From: Nymphaea colorata
Lineage: Eukaryota > Streptophyta > Magnoliopsida > Nymphaeales > Nymphaeaceae
Assembly: GCF_008831285.2 (NCBI RefSeq)
Contig: NC_045145.1
Location: forward strand, 18,616,040-18,680,039
Length of the DNA: 64,000 nucleotides
Direction: 5' to 3'
Shown: positions 24,003 through 36,500 of the stretch, piece by piece
Layout of the letters: each line of letters starts with the position of its first letter
Numbering within the stretch: the stretch's first letter is position 1
Notes under the pieces: model-generated
Seen by the model: only the letters and a program-made list of their open reading frames with translations
Told to the model about the DNA's origin: nothing
The model's database searches: none
Translations under genes and position numbers: made by a program

Positions 24003-25225
24003 TAAAGGTCTAGGCCGGTTCGGGTCATGGATCTCTAACAGGAGCTCGGTTAAGGGTAATCTGGAAAAATTATTTAGATAGATTGCAAGAAGCATTGTAT
24101 TGTCAGATCTATGTTTGATTTGCTGCATTTTGCTAAGATTATTTGATTTAAAGGAATCATAAATAATTAATGAATTATAGCATGAGAAATTTTTCTTTAA
24201 AAATTCTACGAAAAACGAATTTTTTTTTTTTTGGGGAGAGAGTTTGATTGCCCAGATTTATAATTCTGGCATTATAATACCGGAATTATAATTATGGAAT
24301 GGAGTGGACTAGGAGAATTACTCCGCCTTCCAAACTCTCTCTCTCTGCGAAATATGCCTAACGTATGCGGACAGTAATACGGTTTTATATTTCAACAAAA
24401 AATCATCTAAAGGTTTTATTAACATATAAAATGGCTTTATGAATGAACGGAGTTTTATCGTCGAAGTGAAGGTCGTCCAAAAACAATCTAACTAGCCTTA
24501 TTTGCTGGTGACCACGTTTTCTCAATGCTATATCGGTGCATATCCGTCTGCATCGGCTCCTCCTGGCAACGAAGTAGGAGACAAGTTAGGCCCTTTCAGT
24601 TGGCTGATGCTCGTATTCTGGCCATATCAAATTTGAACTGCAAAGGGCAGGAGAACAATAGTCTCGTGATTGCACAGTTGAGAATGTGAAAAAATGGCGC
24701 AAGCAAGGTCTCATTTCCAGCAACACCACGAGATAACAATAACAAAATATATCGAAATACATTAGAACAGCCAGCAATGACGAAAAATTTAAACCAAATC
24801 CAACTTCACTTTGAAACTTAATGATGTTCCCCTCCCACATCATGAACCTGGCATGAACACAACTTACAACCACCAGTTCCTCTCCTATATCGTTATCACA
24901 GAGATTCATCTGTTCAATGTTACGCAACTAACAGCTCGATTGATTAGGTACACCACAAGACTGTTGTATATAACCTCTTTTTACTTGTTCCTTCTAATGG
25001 CTCATAAGAAAGCCAGAGAAAGCTCTCAACAATACAATGAGATTGAGGTCAACTTTGTCCAAATACTTGGTGCAACAGTGAGCTGCTTGGAGCTCTTGCA
25101 AAGGGCAAACCTCCGCTTCTCTGCAAAGCAATGTATGTTCTCAAACTCAATTTGAAGTGGTGACATCCTTTTAACTTAGCAACATTTGAAGATCTGTTTT
25201 TAACTAGGCAAACTAGTTGACTGCC

Positions 25226-26521
25226 ATGGTGTTCTCAGTGTCTTCTCTTCCCTTCTCTTTACCAGCACTGCTTCTTGTGTTCTCCCTTCATGTTTCAACA
25301 CCAACTGCACACCTACACCAAAACCAATCCTTCTCCTTTCCAATCTTCACTCTTCCACTCTCTGGGAATTCTTCTGCTCTTTCCCATTTCAGACATAGTG
25401 TGCAATTAATCTCCCCACCCATGAGAAATCACTTCTTATACCAGTCTGCCCTTTCTGCCCAACTAGCCATTGGATCCCCTCCCCAGATCCAATACATGAT
25501 GCTAGACACTGCTACTGACTTTACATGGGTTCCATGTGGATCCAGTGAGGGGGATCCAATCTTCATATCTACATCCTCCCAGTCCTTTTCTCCACTTAGT
25601 TGCAATGCTTTGGCTTGCTGGTTTCCCAGAGAAGATGGCTCAATTTTGATATCTTGCAGCAGCCAGTATATATGCCAGTACTCTTTCACCTACACAAATA
25701 TCAACCAACCTAGAGGCTACTTTGCATCGGATGTGATTAACTTTCCTCAGACAAATTATCCTGGATATCGAATTACTTTCGGTTGCCGCAGCAACTCCAC
25801 CGAATTAACCGGCGTTCTTGGACTGAACCTTGGCATGCTGTCATTCGTCAAGCAATCAAACATACCAAGATTCTCTTACTGCATTCCAGGCCATAAGCCA
25901 CAGGCGCGTGGAACACTGGTCATAGGCAACAACCCAAACTCAGCATCACTCAAGTACACAAGGTTACAGAGCATAGGAAACAAGAACTTGCCTTACTATG
26001 ACTATGATGCATACTCATTGAAGATACAGGGGATCATGGTGGGAAACAGAGTTCTTAGCATCTTGAGTTCGGTTTTCGAGCCCGGGCACATGGGTGCTGG
26101 GCAAACAATCATCAGCTCTGCAACTTTGTTTACCCATCTGGTTATGGATGCTTATAGGGAAGTTAGGAGAGAGTTCTTGAGACAAAATTGGAAGTTGGTG
26201 AGCAAAGTTAGCACAATGTATGCAGGCTTAGGGGGCCTAGACCTGTGTTTTGAGCTTGGTTCAGCTGGATCAAACTACATAGAGGGACTCTCTGGGGTGG
26301 TGCTGGTGTTTGATGGTGGGGTTGAGCTAAGGGTTGAAAAGGATAAGTTACTTGCAGAGCTTGAGCCAGGATTATGGTGTTTTACATTTGGAGGAACAGA
26401 TTTAGTTGGTTTAAGGGCCAGCATCATTGGGACTTATCACCAGCAGGATCTGTGGGTTGAATACGATATCGATGGCGCGGCGATAGGGTTTGCTCCGGCT
26501 GATTGCAGCAAATTATCATGA
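25226..26521 (+). CDS. A1-family aspartic protease homologue with altered catalytic motifs (431 aa)
   Basis: Secreted protein of the plant nepenthesin-type pepsin family. The single-exon coding region starts at ATG 25226. Residues 1-28 look like a signal peptide (hydrophobic LPFSLPALLLVFSLHV). The N-lobe begins near LAIGSPPQ, typical of the family. The first active-site motif is DTATD (D94) instead of DTGS/T. The C-lobe motif, normally D-[ST]-G-T, reads SSAT at 297-300, so the second catalytic Asp is replaced by Ser. The flank LFTHLVMDAYREVRREF fits the C-lobe site of AED3-like members. The extra Cys-rich loop is present, and the protein ends with YDIDGAAIGFAPADC, the expected C-terminal core. 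The frame is intact over its whole length. I infer that it is a non-proteolytic or inhibitor-like member, not a decayed gene. Subfamily is uncertain. Confidence 0.88.
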   Translation: MVFSVSSLPFSLPALLLVFSLHVSTPTAHLHQNQSFSFPIFTLPLSGNSSALSHFRHSVQLISPPMRNHFLYQSALSAQLAIGSPPQIQYMMLDTATDFTWVPCGSSEGDPIFISTSSQSFSPLSCNALACWFPREDGSILISCSSQYICQYSFTYTNINQPRGYFASDVINFPQTNYPGYRITFGCRSNSTELTGVLGLNLGMLSFVKQSNIPRFSYCIPGHKPQARGTLVIGNNPNSASLKYTRLQSIGNKNLPYYDYDAYSLKIQGIMVGNRVLSILSSVFEPGHMGAGQTIISSATLFTHLVMDAYREVRREFLRQNWKLVSKVSTMYAGLGGLDLCFELGSAGSNYIEGLSGVVLVFDGGVELRVEKDKLLAELEPGLWCFTFGGTDLVGLRASIIGTYHQQDLWVEYDIDGAAIGFAPADCSKLS

Positions 26522-27328
26522 GATCAGCTTCAAACTGGTACTTGGTATATGGCATGGAAGAGGAGGAAGACATGGCTAAGCTTATTACAGAACAGAATCT
26601 GCTAGCACATTGACAGAGTTCATGAACTTGTATGTTTCTTTCACAATGCCAAACAAAGCTGTTTATCCTGAGATGTAATGCGAACTACTATGTTACTTGA
26701 TACTTCCTTGTGATAAAGTTGTGCAACAAAATATGGCTACGATAATGTAGTCATGTAATAACGATTGTTGCAACAATCAGTTTGTGAACTGAATTGGCAT
26801 GAAATACATTTTGGTGAATCGGCTGATTCATCTATTCAGCTGGATGGGTTGTGAATCGGCCAAAAGTACTTGAACAATTCATTTTATGAGAAAATTAAAT
26901 TTAGAATAAAAAAATAAAATACTTCTAAAACAGCAAAATATTGAAACATGGCTTTTTAATTTGGCAAATAAATCAATTCAGTCTGCTACTGATTCGGTTC
27001 AAATCTTCCTCGCCAATTTTGATAACATATGTAAAAACTGATGAATAGATGAAGAGCATCAAGCTGACAAGAGCTTGGTCCACTTATGAGTTGGTTGTAG
27101 ACCTTGAGGTCTATTTAATTGGTAGAACGCATTGTTCCTCGTACCAAACGCCCGCTCAAGAGTTGGTATCAAAGCATATGAGATTTTAAATCAATTGAAA
27201 AACGCCACTTCTTTGATTGGTATGATAAATTTTGTGATATGAAACCATATAATTGGTTCATAGGTTTACAAGACATCCAGTTTACATATACAATCCCATT
27301 GTGACATGATTATTACATAAATTCATAA

Positions 27329-27333
<5 letters not shown>

Positions 27334-27388
<55 letters not shown>
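27334..27388. repeat. (TA)n microsatellite, about 55 bp, upstream of CPSF73-II
   Basis: A pure alternating TA run. It abuts the first copy of the 58-bp duplicated segment. Confidence 0.95.
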
Positions 27389-27390
<2 letters not shown>

Positions 27391-27392
<2 letters not shown>

Positions 27393-27519
27393 AGCCCTTT
27401 GCGGTTCGGGCCCTCGAACGGATGCCCAGTCTGAAACTCCGGAGCATATATATATATATATAAAGCCCTTTGCGGTTCGGGCCCTCGAACGGATGCCCAG
27501 TCTGAAACTCCGGAGCATA
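27391..27519 (+). repeat. Exact 58-bp duplication separated by a TA tract
   Basis: Copies at 27391-27448 and 27462-27519 are identical by eye, both starting AAAGCCCTTTGCGG and ending CTCCGGAGCATA. A short TATATA spacer joins them, giving a 71-bp period. The second copy ends 65 bp before the CPSF73-II ATG, so the duplication lies in the promoter or 5' UTR. Confidence 0.92.
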
Positions 27520-27584
27520 AATTGCCCGCAGCAGAGCGCGCGAACGTGGAAGCAGAGTAGCAAGGTGGCGGGGAAGCGAAGGCG

Positions 27585-30500
27585 ATGGGAATCGACTGCC
27601 TGGTTTTGGGTAACGAAAACCGGGAAACCCTAGGTCTTCTGTCGTGAAGATCTTCAAAAAGAAACCCTGAAACCATGGTTGGTGTGTGTTGTCGCAGGTG
27701 CGGGGCAGGAAGTCGGGAAGAGCTGCGCGGTGGTGACGATGGGCGGGAAGCGGATCATGTTCGACTGCGGCATGCACATGGCGTACCAGGACCTCCGTCG
27801 ATACCCGGACTTCTCCTCCGTCCTCCGGCCCGGCGAGCCTCCGATCGCCTGCGTCATAATCACCCACTTGTGAGGACTTCTTCTTATTGATTCTCTGTCT
27901 TCACGGTTGTAATTTTCCTGGCTGTGGAGAATGTTGTGGTAGCTGTAACCGTCCATTATGTTCTCTTGTGGGATGGCTCGTTTCAGCCATTTGGATCATG
28001 TTGGGGCGCTCCCTTACTTCACGGAGGTTTGCGGTTACAGCGGGCCTATCTACATGACGGTGAGCTTGTTCTCTCTGGTTAATGTTCTTGAACTTTAGCA
28101 AATTTTCGTTCGTAAATGTGGTGTTTGGAGGAGTTCATTTATCCATTACTCTAGATTGGGAAATTAACGGGCTCCGTAGCGGGAATGGCATGTCTCTGCT
28201 TAGTTGTCCGGGAGAGGATTTATTCGTCGAGCAATGGCCAAACGAGGTGTTTAAATGACACTTTTCATTCACAACAAGTGAACAGTTGGCAAATAGATAT
28301 TGCTGTTGCGCTGGATGAGTTGGTGGTTCTAGGCGCTTCAGAAAAAGGGAAACCAAGATCAAGATCTCTTAGTGATTTTAGTATGACCTGACTTTTCCAC
28401 CTTCAGGAAGCTTGGCCTTGGTGGGTCACCGTCAAGGAGAAGATCTCGCATATTCGTGTTCTTCTTCTTCTCGTACTCGGTTGTCTACTTTTACTGTTTG
28501 ATGAATGCTTTGGCTGTAAAGTTTCTTTCCACTCAGAGTTCAGACTGGTTTTTGACTCAACAACTTCACCTTATCTTGTGCATACTATTAGTTTTCCACC
28601 TGAACCGTACCTGAATGGAGGTCATTACTAGACGGATACCGGGCTACTTGTGCAGTTCTTGGTCTAGGTTTCCGGAACCAGCTAACTTGAACATTGTAGT
28701 TACCTGACCCAGGTCATCTGCCTTAAACTAAGCACGGTTCCAACTTCCAAGTTCCAATACATTAATAATCTCATCATCTTCGTCGACTGCCTGGATATAT
28801 CCACAGGAGCTCTGTGGATGCTCGATAGTGGTTAAGATGATTACTTTGCGAAATGTCTGACTATAATTAGAAGCCTCACTTGTTGCTTGCCTTGCTTTCT
28901 TGATTTTACGAACTTTGCTTTTGCCAGCAGTTTGGTTACAGTGGCACAAAGTTGGAGAACAATCGATTATTGGAGAAGAGTTTTTTTTTTTTTTTTAAAT
29001 TTTATATGTTGCTTACCTTTGTCTATTCTTCATGGTTTGAAATATCATTGTGATTGCCCATACGGTGCTTAGGTTTAGATATTTTGACCTAAAGGCTAAA
29101 TTCCACTTATTTTTCTAGATTTTCTATTTTTTATGTCTTTCCGGAGTTTGATATTTATAACCTTGGAAAAATCTTCAGAATTATGTGTGGGCACAATTAT
29201 GTTTGTTCGTTCGCACATACATGAAGAGGTTTTGCAAAATGATACTAGTTTTCCTCATGTATTGCAAAATAAATATTAATTGGCCTCATGTATTATGAAA
29301 TGTTTTTCCACATGTATCTCGTATGTACTTTTTGTGTGCCTTTGTGTGCTTGTTGAATGACTTCCGTTTGTATATTCCCATGGTTAGGAATATTATTGTA
29401 ATTTGTGACCACTCACAAGGTGCTTATCTACCAGCATTTTGATATAAAACCCTCTAGGTTTTCCTAGATTTTTACATTCTTATGTCGTTCCTGAGTTTGG
29501 TAAATTACCTTCATTAATAATCATTGGAAAAATCTTCAAAATTACGTTTGGGAATGATTGTCTTTACTTGTTCACACATACATTAAAAGCCTTTGCAAAA
29601 TGACATTAATTTTCCTCTTGTATCTACTCCATGTGTCTCTATGTGTGTGTGTGTGTGTTTTGTGTTGTATGTATGTATAATTTGAATGACTTTTATAGCA
29701 TAAGCATTCCCTTCTAGAAGATGTTCATTCATTATGGAAAATAAGTTTGGATAGCTCCTCTATTTTTCTTCAAATCAAAATGTGAATCTATAGCGCACCA
29801 AGAAAAAATTATAAAAAGTTCTGTGTTTGTATAATTGGTTCAGTATCCAACCAAGGCTCTAGCACCTTTGATGCTCGAAGATTTTAGGAAGGTTATTGTT
29901 GATAGAAGAGGGGAAAAGGAACTATTTACTGCTCAACAGATTCTGGACTGCATGGGGAAAGGTGATTTTTTCTTACAATAATTGATGGGCATTTTATGTG
30001 TTGTCAACCTTTTTTGTTGGGTTTTGTTCTATGTTGTTAAGGCCTCGCCTAGGTGTGGACTAAGCGTGAGTCCACACCCGTCGCCCAAGTCCACCACTTA
30101 GGCGATGGGATATGTGTTGGCGCCTAGGCTGGTGCCTAAGCTCGCCTAGGCTCCAACATGCCTAGTCCATGGGAAAGTGAAAAGTCACCTTCCCTTTCAA
30201 TTAAAGTTTCTTAATTGAGTATATATTGTTATGTACTTTGTGTTGTATTAATTACTTATTTTTATGTATTGTTATGTTGTTATATGTATACACTGTTAGT
30301 CACTAGTTTGTTATATAGTATTGGGATACCTCATACCTGTTATATGTAGACATTAGTATGGTTATGTTATGTACTCATATCATATAGTTATATGTATTGT
30401 TAGTTTATAGTACCTGTTATAAACTTGTATGTATATACTATTATGTTAAATTGTATTGTAATACAATTTGTTCCTGTTATATGTATGGTTTATATGTGTC

Positions 30501-33500
30501 ATATGTATATACTGTTATATATAGTCTGTTATACCTGTTATATAGTATTGCATCAACCTATTATATGTATATACTGGTAGCTTGTTATATAATATGTAGT
30601 ATTGTGATACCTGTTATATGTATACGTTAGTATAGTAATGTACTTATATGTATTGTTACTGTTGTGTACTTATATGTAGACTATTATGTATTGTTAGTCT
30701 TTTTTATTATATTATGTCTTTCCTTAAGTACAGATGGAGTAAAGCCTTCCTGCGGATTTACATTTCTTTTTCTAGAGATTAGGTTTAGTTTTTTTTTTCC
30801 TTGTATTAGATTACATTTAGTGAGTAATGTTAAACTTCTTCTATTGATTTTACATATTCAATGAAGTAAACAATTAACTTTTGATTGTTTAAGTTGATTA
30901 TGCTTGTTATATTACTACTCTCCACATTTCAAATATTAGTAATAGTTAATCAAATAACTTGACATATTAACATAACTAAATTTAAAAAAAAAAATTGGTT
31001 GCCTTTTTTGCCTAGGCCTCGCCTAAGCCCACCTAGGTGCTAGCTGCTTCCCTTCTCCCTGGCAGTGTCTGGGCGACTTGACAACATAGGTTTTGTTGAC
31101 AAATGAATGCCTTGGGAAATTTCTTTCATCTCAACTGGGAAAAGGAGAAAGAAAAAGTTACAATCTATCATACTGTTTCTCTTTTTGTTTCTAATGAAGC
31201 TGCTAATATCTGATTCTTTACATGGCTTTTCATCAGAAAAGCAACCTTAAGTAAAATTACATGCAAATCATTATATGGATGATTTTCTTGATTCATTAAC
31301 TGGTACTTGATTCTTGTTCATTAACTGGATGGCCTAGAAACAGGTCTCCCTTTTTTCCCCTTTTTTCTCTCATCGAAGAGCTGCTAGATGACTAACAAAA
31401 TGTGATGGGTGGGAAAGGATGTAAAAAATTCTTCATTCAACAGAATCAATCGGAGTTAGTAGAACCTACCTATTATGGATGACCAATGGGGAGGCCACAC
31501 AGTTGGGGAGTCAATCCATTCTATATAGTCTGCCTCCTCTTGGCTCATCTTGACCTTTAGAAATTGATTTTCTATAGGAGAAAAAATGTCTGTTATTTTC
31601 ACTTTGATACTATTTTAACTGTCATGGAAATGCTCTCCTTAGACTGATGGACTTGTTAATTTCTTGTCCTCAAAAGACACTAAATAATTATTTTTGCTGT
31701 ACAGTAATAGCAGTGGACTTGCGGCAGACAGTGCAAGTTGATCCAGATATTCAGATACGTGCATATTATGCAGGACATGTATGTTATGTTATCTTCATTT
31801 ATCTAATTTGTATCTATAGATTCTTAATTTTATGTCCTTGGGCAACTTTGGAAGGCAGAAAAGGGCATCAAACGGTGCCCCTCTCTCCCACTTTTTGTTA
31901 CACCCAGGGGAGAAAATGTGGGTTACCCATGTGAAAATGGGGGCTTTTGGTGGAGGGACACCCTCCACCGTGCTTGAACGTGACCTGCAAGGTTAAGACT
32001 TAAGACAAACGGTCTGCTCATACCATTTATTTCCACCATCAAACATGCCTTCAGAGGATCATTAAGTTCCTCCTGTTAATTTGGTGGCTTTGGGTGGATA
32101 TTATTGCTTCACCAGTAGAATTTCACCCTGAAATTGCAATCCTGATTGACAGAACTTTGCTCCAAGTTAAGCTCCAATTACAGCATCTTAACTGAGAGAC
32201 TTTTTGTCTTGACCTCAAATTGTGTGTACTATGCCTTTGTATGAAAGAACAATATTAACATGGTGAAGCCATAGTTTTAGTCTTTTAGACCTTTCTGCCA
32301 GCGAAGTTGGACTCACCAAAACTGCACAAGTCAGCATGACCATGGTCTATAAACATGGGTGTGGTTGCTGGTGCGAGTGCAAGTGTGGGTGTTGCACGTT
32401 TTCAAAAATCATTGATATATACTGTGCTTTTTGTGAAAAGGTTAACGTTAAAAAAAAATTGCAAAAAAGACATGTTTTCTTGAAAGACCTTGTAATAAAT
32501 TTAATACATTATTATCACACTTTCGTTTTTGCATCTTTTCCTATGTTTTATTTTTATCTTTTTTAACACTAATATAATCATGGGCTTTAAAGTTAAATTA
32601 AATTATCTGTTATCATTTTTATCATCATTGAAACATTATGTTTGTCATTTTATGTAGTTATCTTTTGTGTCTTTCGATTGATTTCTCATTCATTTTGTGT
32701 CTATCTAATTTTTTGGATTTTTATTTTTAAAAGAATTTGTTGAGTTTTTCCAAGAAAAAGTACCAAAGAAAAACCTTGCCGTTAATAAGCTTGTTATTAT
32801 ATTAGAAGAGAATTTCAAGACGGTAAAAAATTAAAAAGAGAGTTCATAAACTGGGCCTCGTTTGGAAATGATAATAAAAGAGAGGTTTAAAACGAAAAAG
32901 AAATTTATAAGGACCCTAATCCTTAACATGATCTGCTGCATCTTCTCCTGCTGATAGTTGTACCTTCTGTTCCTCCACCTCGGCTTCTCCTCCTCCTCCT
33001 CCCCTTTCTTCCTGCGATATTCTTGTCTGTAGGGGCCACAGTCAAGCAGCACCCAAAATGGTGCATCCATGCATTATGCTATGGTATGGGTGTAGCAACT
33101 AACAAATTATTTTTTTCATCAAATTGTTGATAGAGCAATAGCTTGTTCTTTGTTAATTTTGTTGTTCGTAGACAATCAATCTTTCGATAGCACACATGTA
33201 CAATGCAAACAAAGGGAAAATAAAGAACAACATAAAAAGTGGAATATTTGAAATATATTAGAGAAAGCCCGAATGAAAATATATACATTTATCTCTTTTT
33301 TTTTTTCAAAAGTAAGTCTTTGGAATTTCCTTGGGACCCAAACTAGGCGCGATTTAATGTATATTTTTTTGTGCAAGACATGATAACAGGGCAACTTTCT
33401 TATGAATATTCCAGAATATGTATGCTCAATACATTTCTACTAATTTTGGAAATTCACGGTAAGTCTTTGGAATTTCCTTGGGACCCAAACTAGGCACGAC

Positions 33501-36500
33501 TTTAACATCAACTAGCTCCCTTTTGGTTCCTAGTCTGTCAACTAGCGATTTTGACTAAAATAAGTTATGAGGCCTAGTTTATTAAGTCTTGTATATGGTC
33601 TTTAAATTTTAATAGTTTTTTAGAGCCTTTTGGAGGATCAAGAAAAAATAGAAGACATTCATTGGATCGTTGGAACTTATCACAAAATTATTGCTTGATT
33701 ACTGTATCTTTTGTTTGTTTCACTTGCAGATTCTACTTGAATGAACATCTTTTTCAGTCATATCTACTGTTGTGTTGGGAATTACCTTGGCACAATGTTT
33801 TGTTACAAAATCTGTTGAACATGCTTGTGCCTTTTGTATTTAAGGAAATGGTATATCATTAAGGATTATTTATTACACTTTGTACTGCAAGGTCCTTGGA
33901 GCAGCAATGTTCTATGCAAAAGTTGGAAACAGTAGTGTTTTGTATACTGGAGACTACAATATGACACCTGACAGACATCTTGGAGCAGCCCAGGTTGATC
34001 GTTTGCAGCCAGACCTACTCATAACTGAGTAAGAAATGATGCTGTAATTTATGCATCATGAATCATTGTCTCCATTGGAATTATAACTTTCATCTTGTCT
34101 CATGCTTGAGTATCTTAGAAACTTTTGGTTACTTGAAAATGTGTTCTTTTCATTTTCATGGATATGAACTCTGATAATTAATTCCCATTGACATCAATGG
34201 GTTAATAACCCTGGAGTTCTCTTGGCAAACAATGTAACACAGACAGCCCTGTTTAGGGGGAGTACCCCTGTTGACACTGGTACTGGTACTAGTACTGTGT
34301 CGGAGATGGTGCTGACAGTGTCGGTGTAAGGTCAAAGCACCCAGGCCCGTGTCCATCCTTTTTGGACTATGTCAAAACTGACCTTTTTGTCTTAAAATTG
34401 AGGCTTTTTTTAATCCTATCATGTATATACAATTATACATATAACCATTGTTCTACTTACATTTTCTTTGAGTTCCTAGATAATATAAGTTTATAACAAG
34501 GTTTTGCAGTCGCGTATGCTGAACTTTTTATGTTATATATATATACCCCAAACCCACATTTTTGAAAATGCTCCGCACCCATACCCATATGTATGTGACA
34601 TAGCTGACAAGTGAAACTGGTGGGACCAACTAAATCTGCATTTTCGTGGAAGGGTTCTCTGGAATATGAAGTCTGAACCAGTCTTATAGAATTAGCTGGG
34701 TTGCAGATTCAGTGGCTGTCGGCTGATTTAATGACATAAGCTGAATCAGCAAAAATTATTATTATGTTATTTAAATAGAAAATTTAAAGCAAGTGAACTG
34801 TAGAAACTGTTTAAAAATGATAAGAAATGAATGGTGTATGCCACTTGGTACCGTGGAACTGTCTGGTGAAACAAATTGGTTAGGAATCATGAATCAACTG
34901 ATTCGGGCTGTTTTTTCAGAACATTATTCTGATCGTTGTAGGGATATATTAATGAAATATTAGGCATCTGTGCTCTTACATTCAACATATGTTAGATTAT
35001 CGGCCAGTTTCTGTATGGAGTCCTTGTTTTGTTTTCTTAGGGGAATGTTTGTTCATGCTCTTTTTGATGTGATATGCATTAGAATTTGCCTTTGGTGACA
35101 TGCTACTCTTTTATAATTCTCTTTTATGTCATATTTGTCTCTCTCTCTTCTTGGATCTTCACATTCACTGTTTGAGTTGCTTTGCACACACATCACATAC
35201 TCCAATTGTTATATCTGCATTTGATGATGTAGAAGGATTCTTATCAATGATGATATTAGGACAGAGTCGAGAGACTAAGGCTGAAGCTATGGCAAGACAT
35301 GATGATGTCAGTTCAAGAGAGCACTCCATATTCAGCACTGGGTCATTGGTTGGTAATTGTAGATCCTTTTGAAGATTTAAAGCCAAATGTTTATGACTAT
35401 GACTCAATGACGCTAAAAGTTTGCAGTAACAGTAAGCAATTCATGGAAAAATAAGAGCTATTAACCTTTGGGGAAGAATTCTAGAAAACTGCATCTGGAA
35501 ACAAGTATCCACTTGTTGGATGCACACAATCTCTGTTGAATTTCATCTAAGGACTACACAAGATAATTGAATATCTTTGGGATTTTACGCTCTTGGGCGT
35601 GCGACATGACCTTTCGGGTAGGTCCGGTTTCCTTGTAAGAAACAAAAAATATTGGACTGCCTATTCATTTCAATTATTATGGAAAATATGCAATCTGATA
35701 TGGGCAATACAAAATTATTTTCTGCTTGAATCATTGTAGTACTGCTGCAAGCAATTTTCTTTTTTTAAATACATTTGATTGACTTGATTCTTCTGGAAGA
35801 GGCTCCTTCTCTAGATTTATATCCTACGCAGATTAACGTTTTCAGCAATTGTCCCTCCCATTTACTTCTAACTATCTATATCTATATATGCCATCTTAAA
35901 AGTCTATGTCATCATTTCAGATCCACGTATGCAACAACTGTACGTGAATCAAAGCTTGCACGTGAACGGGAATTTGTTCAGGCGGTGAGATATTGGTTAA
36001 GCTGTAGGGTTGTTTGGCTTTCCAACTTTTAAATATGTCTGTCTTTCTCTCTCTATATATACATTCTGTGTCTTTCTTATGCACAAACCATACAGGAACA
36101 TATAGACACACACACACACACACAAAATATTAGCAACATTGTTGATTGTCATTTGCTCTGTATGTATTTTCTATTTTTCTCATTTGACACAGACACATGC
36201 ACAGAGAGAGAAAAAATATCTTACAGATGATCTTTAAATTCAGAAACTATGTTACTTGCTTGAACCAAGCCAGTCTATAGTTAAAGGGTGCACACACAAG
36301 AGAATTTGAAATGTGTACAACTTTTTATGCATCTTAACTGTTTCTATTTTGGACAAGCAAGTAATGAACTGTTGCCGTTGTGAACCCTTGGTGATCTGTT
36401 ATACTACAGAAAATCCAAGTCTTTGAAAATACTTGTTCAATATCTTCATTTTGTTGAATAGTGTCGCATTGCCACTTAATACTTGTCAAGTGCTCTTCCT

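Larger units (their letters stand above)
20926..25225. other. MAP70 3' region and intergenic DNA
   Basis: The first 2 kb probably include 3' UTR or alternative terminal exons of MAP70. An acceptor-like TCTGCAG lies near 22910 and opens a 33-codon frame. Further on I can support a 197-bp tandem duplication and a Tourist-like MITE, listed separately. No independent gene is supported, and short open frames near 24586-25155 have no recognisable features. Confidence 0.5.
26522..27584. other. Intergenic region upstream of CPSF73-II
   Basis: This holds the 3' UTR of the aspartic-protease homologue, AT-rich sequence with no gene, a (TA)n tract and a 58-bp duplication next to the CPSF73-II start. The last two are listed separately. 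Confidence 0.6.

Noticed and set aside
24236-24341. Small MITE with GAGAGAGTTTG / CAAACTCTCTC ends
   Set aside because: The arms are low-complexity GA/CT sequence and no target duplication is visible.
27313-27867. Minus-strand frames with long Ile-Tyr runs upstream of CPSF73-II
   Set aside because: The IY repeats are translations of the (TA)n microsatellite, and the rest is antisense to the duplication and exon 2.
34560-34607. Fourth copy of the CTATGT-type hAT-like family
   Set aside because: A right-end-like sequence (CCGCACCCATACCC then GTGACATAG) is present, but I found no matching left end or octamer duplication.
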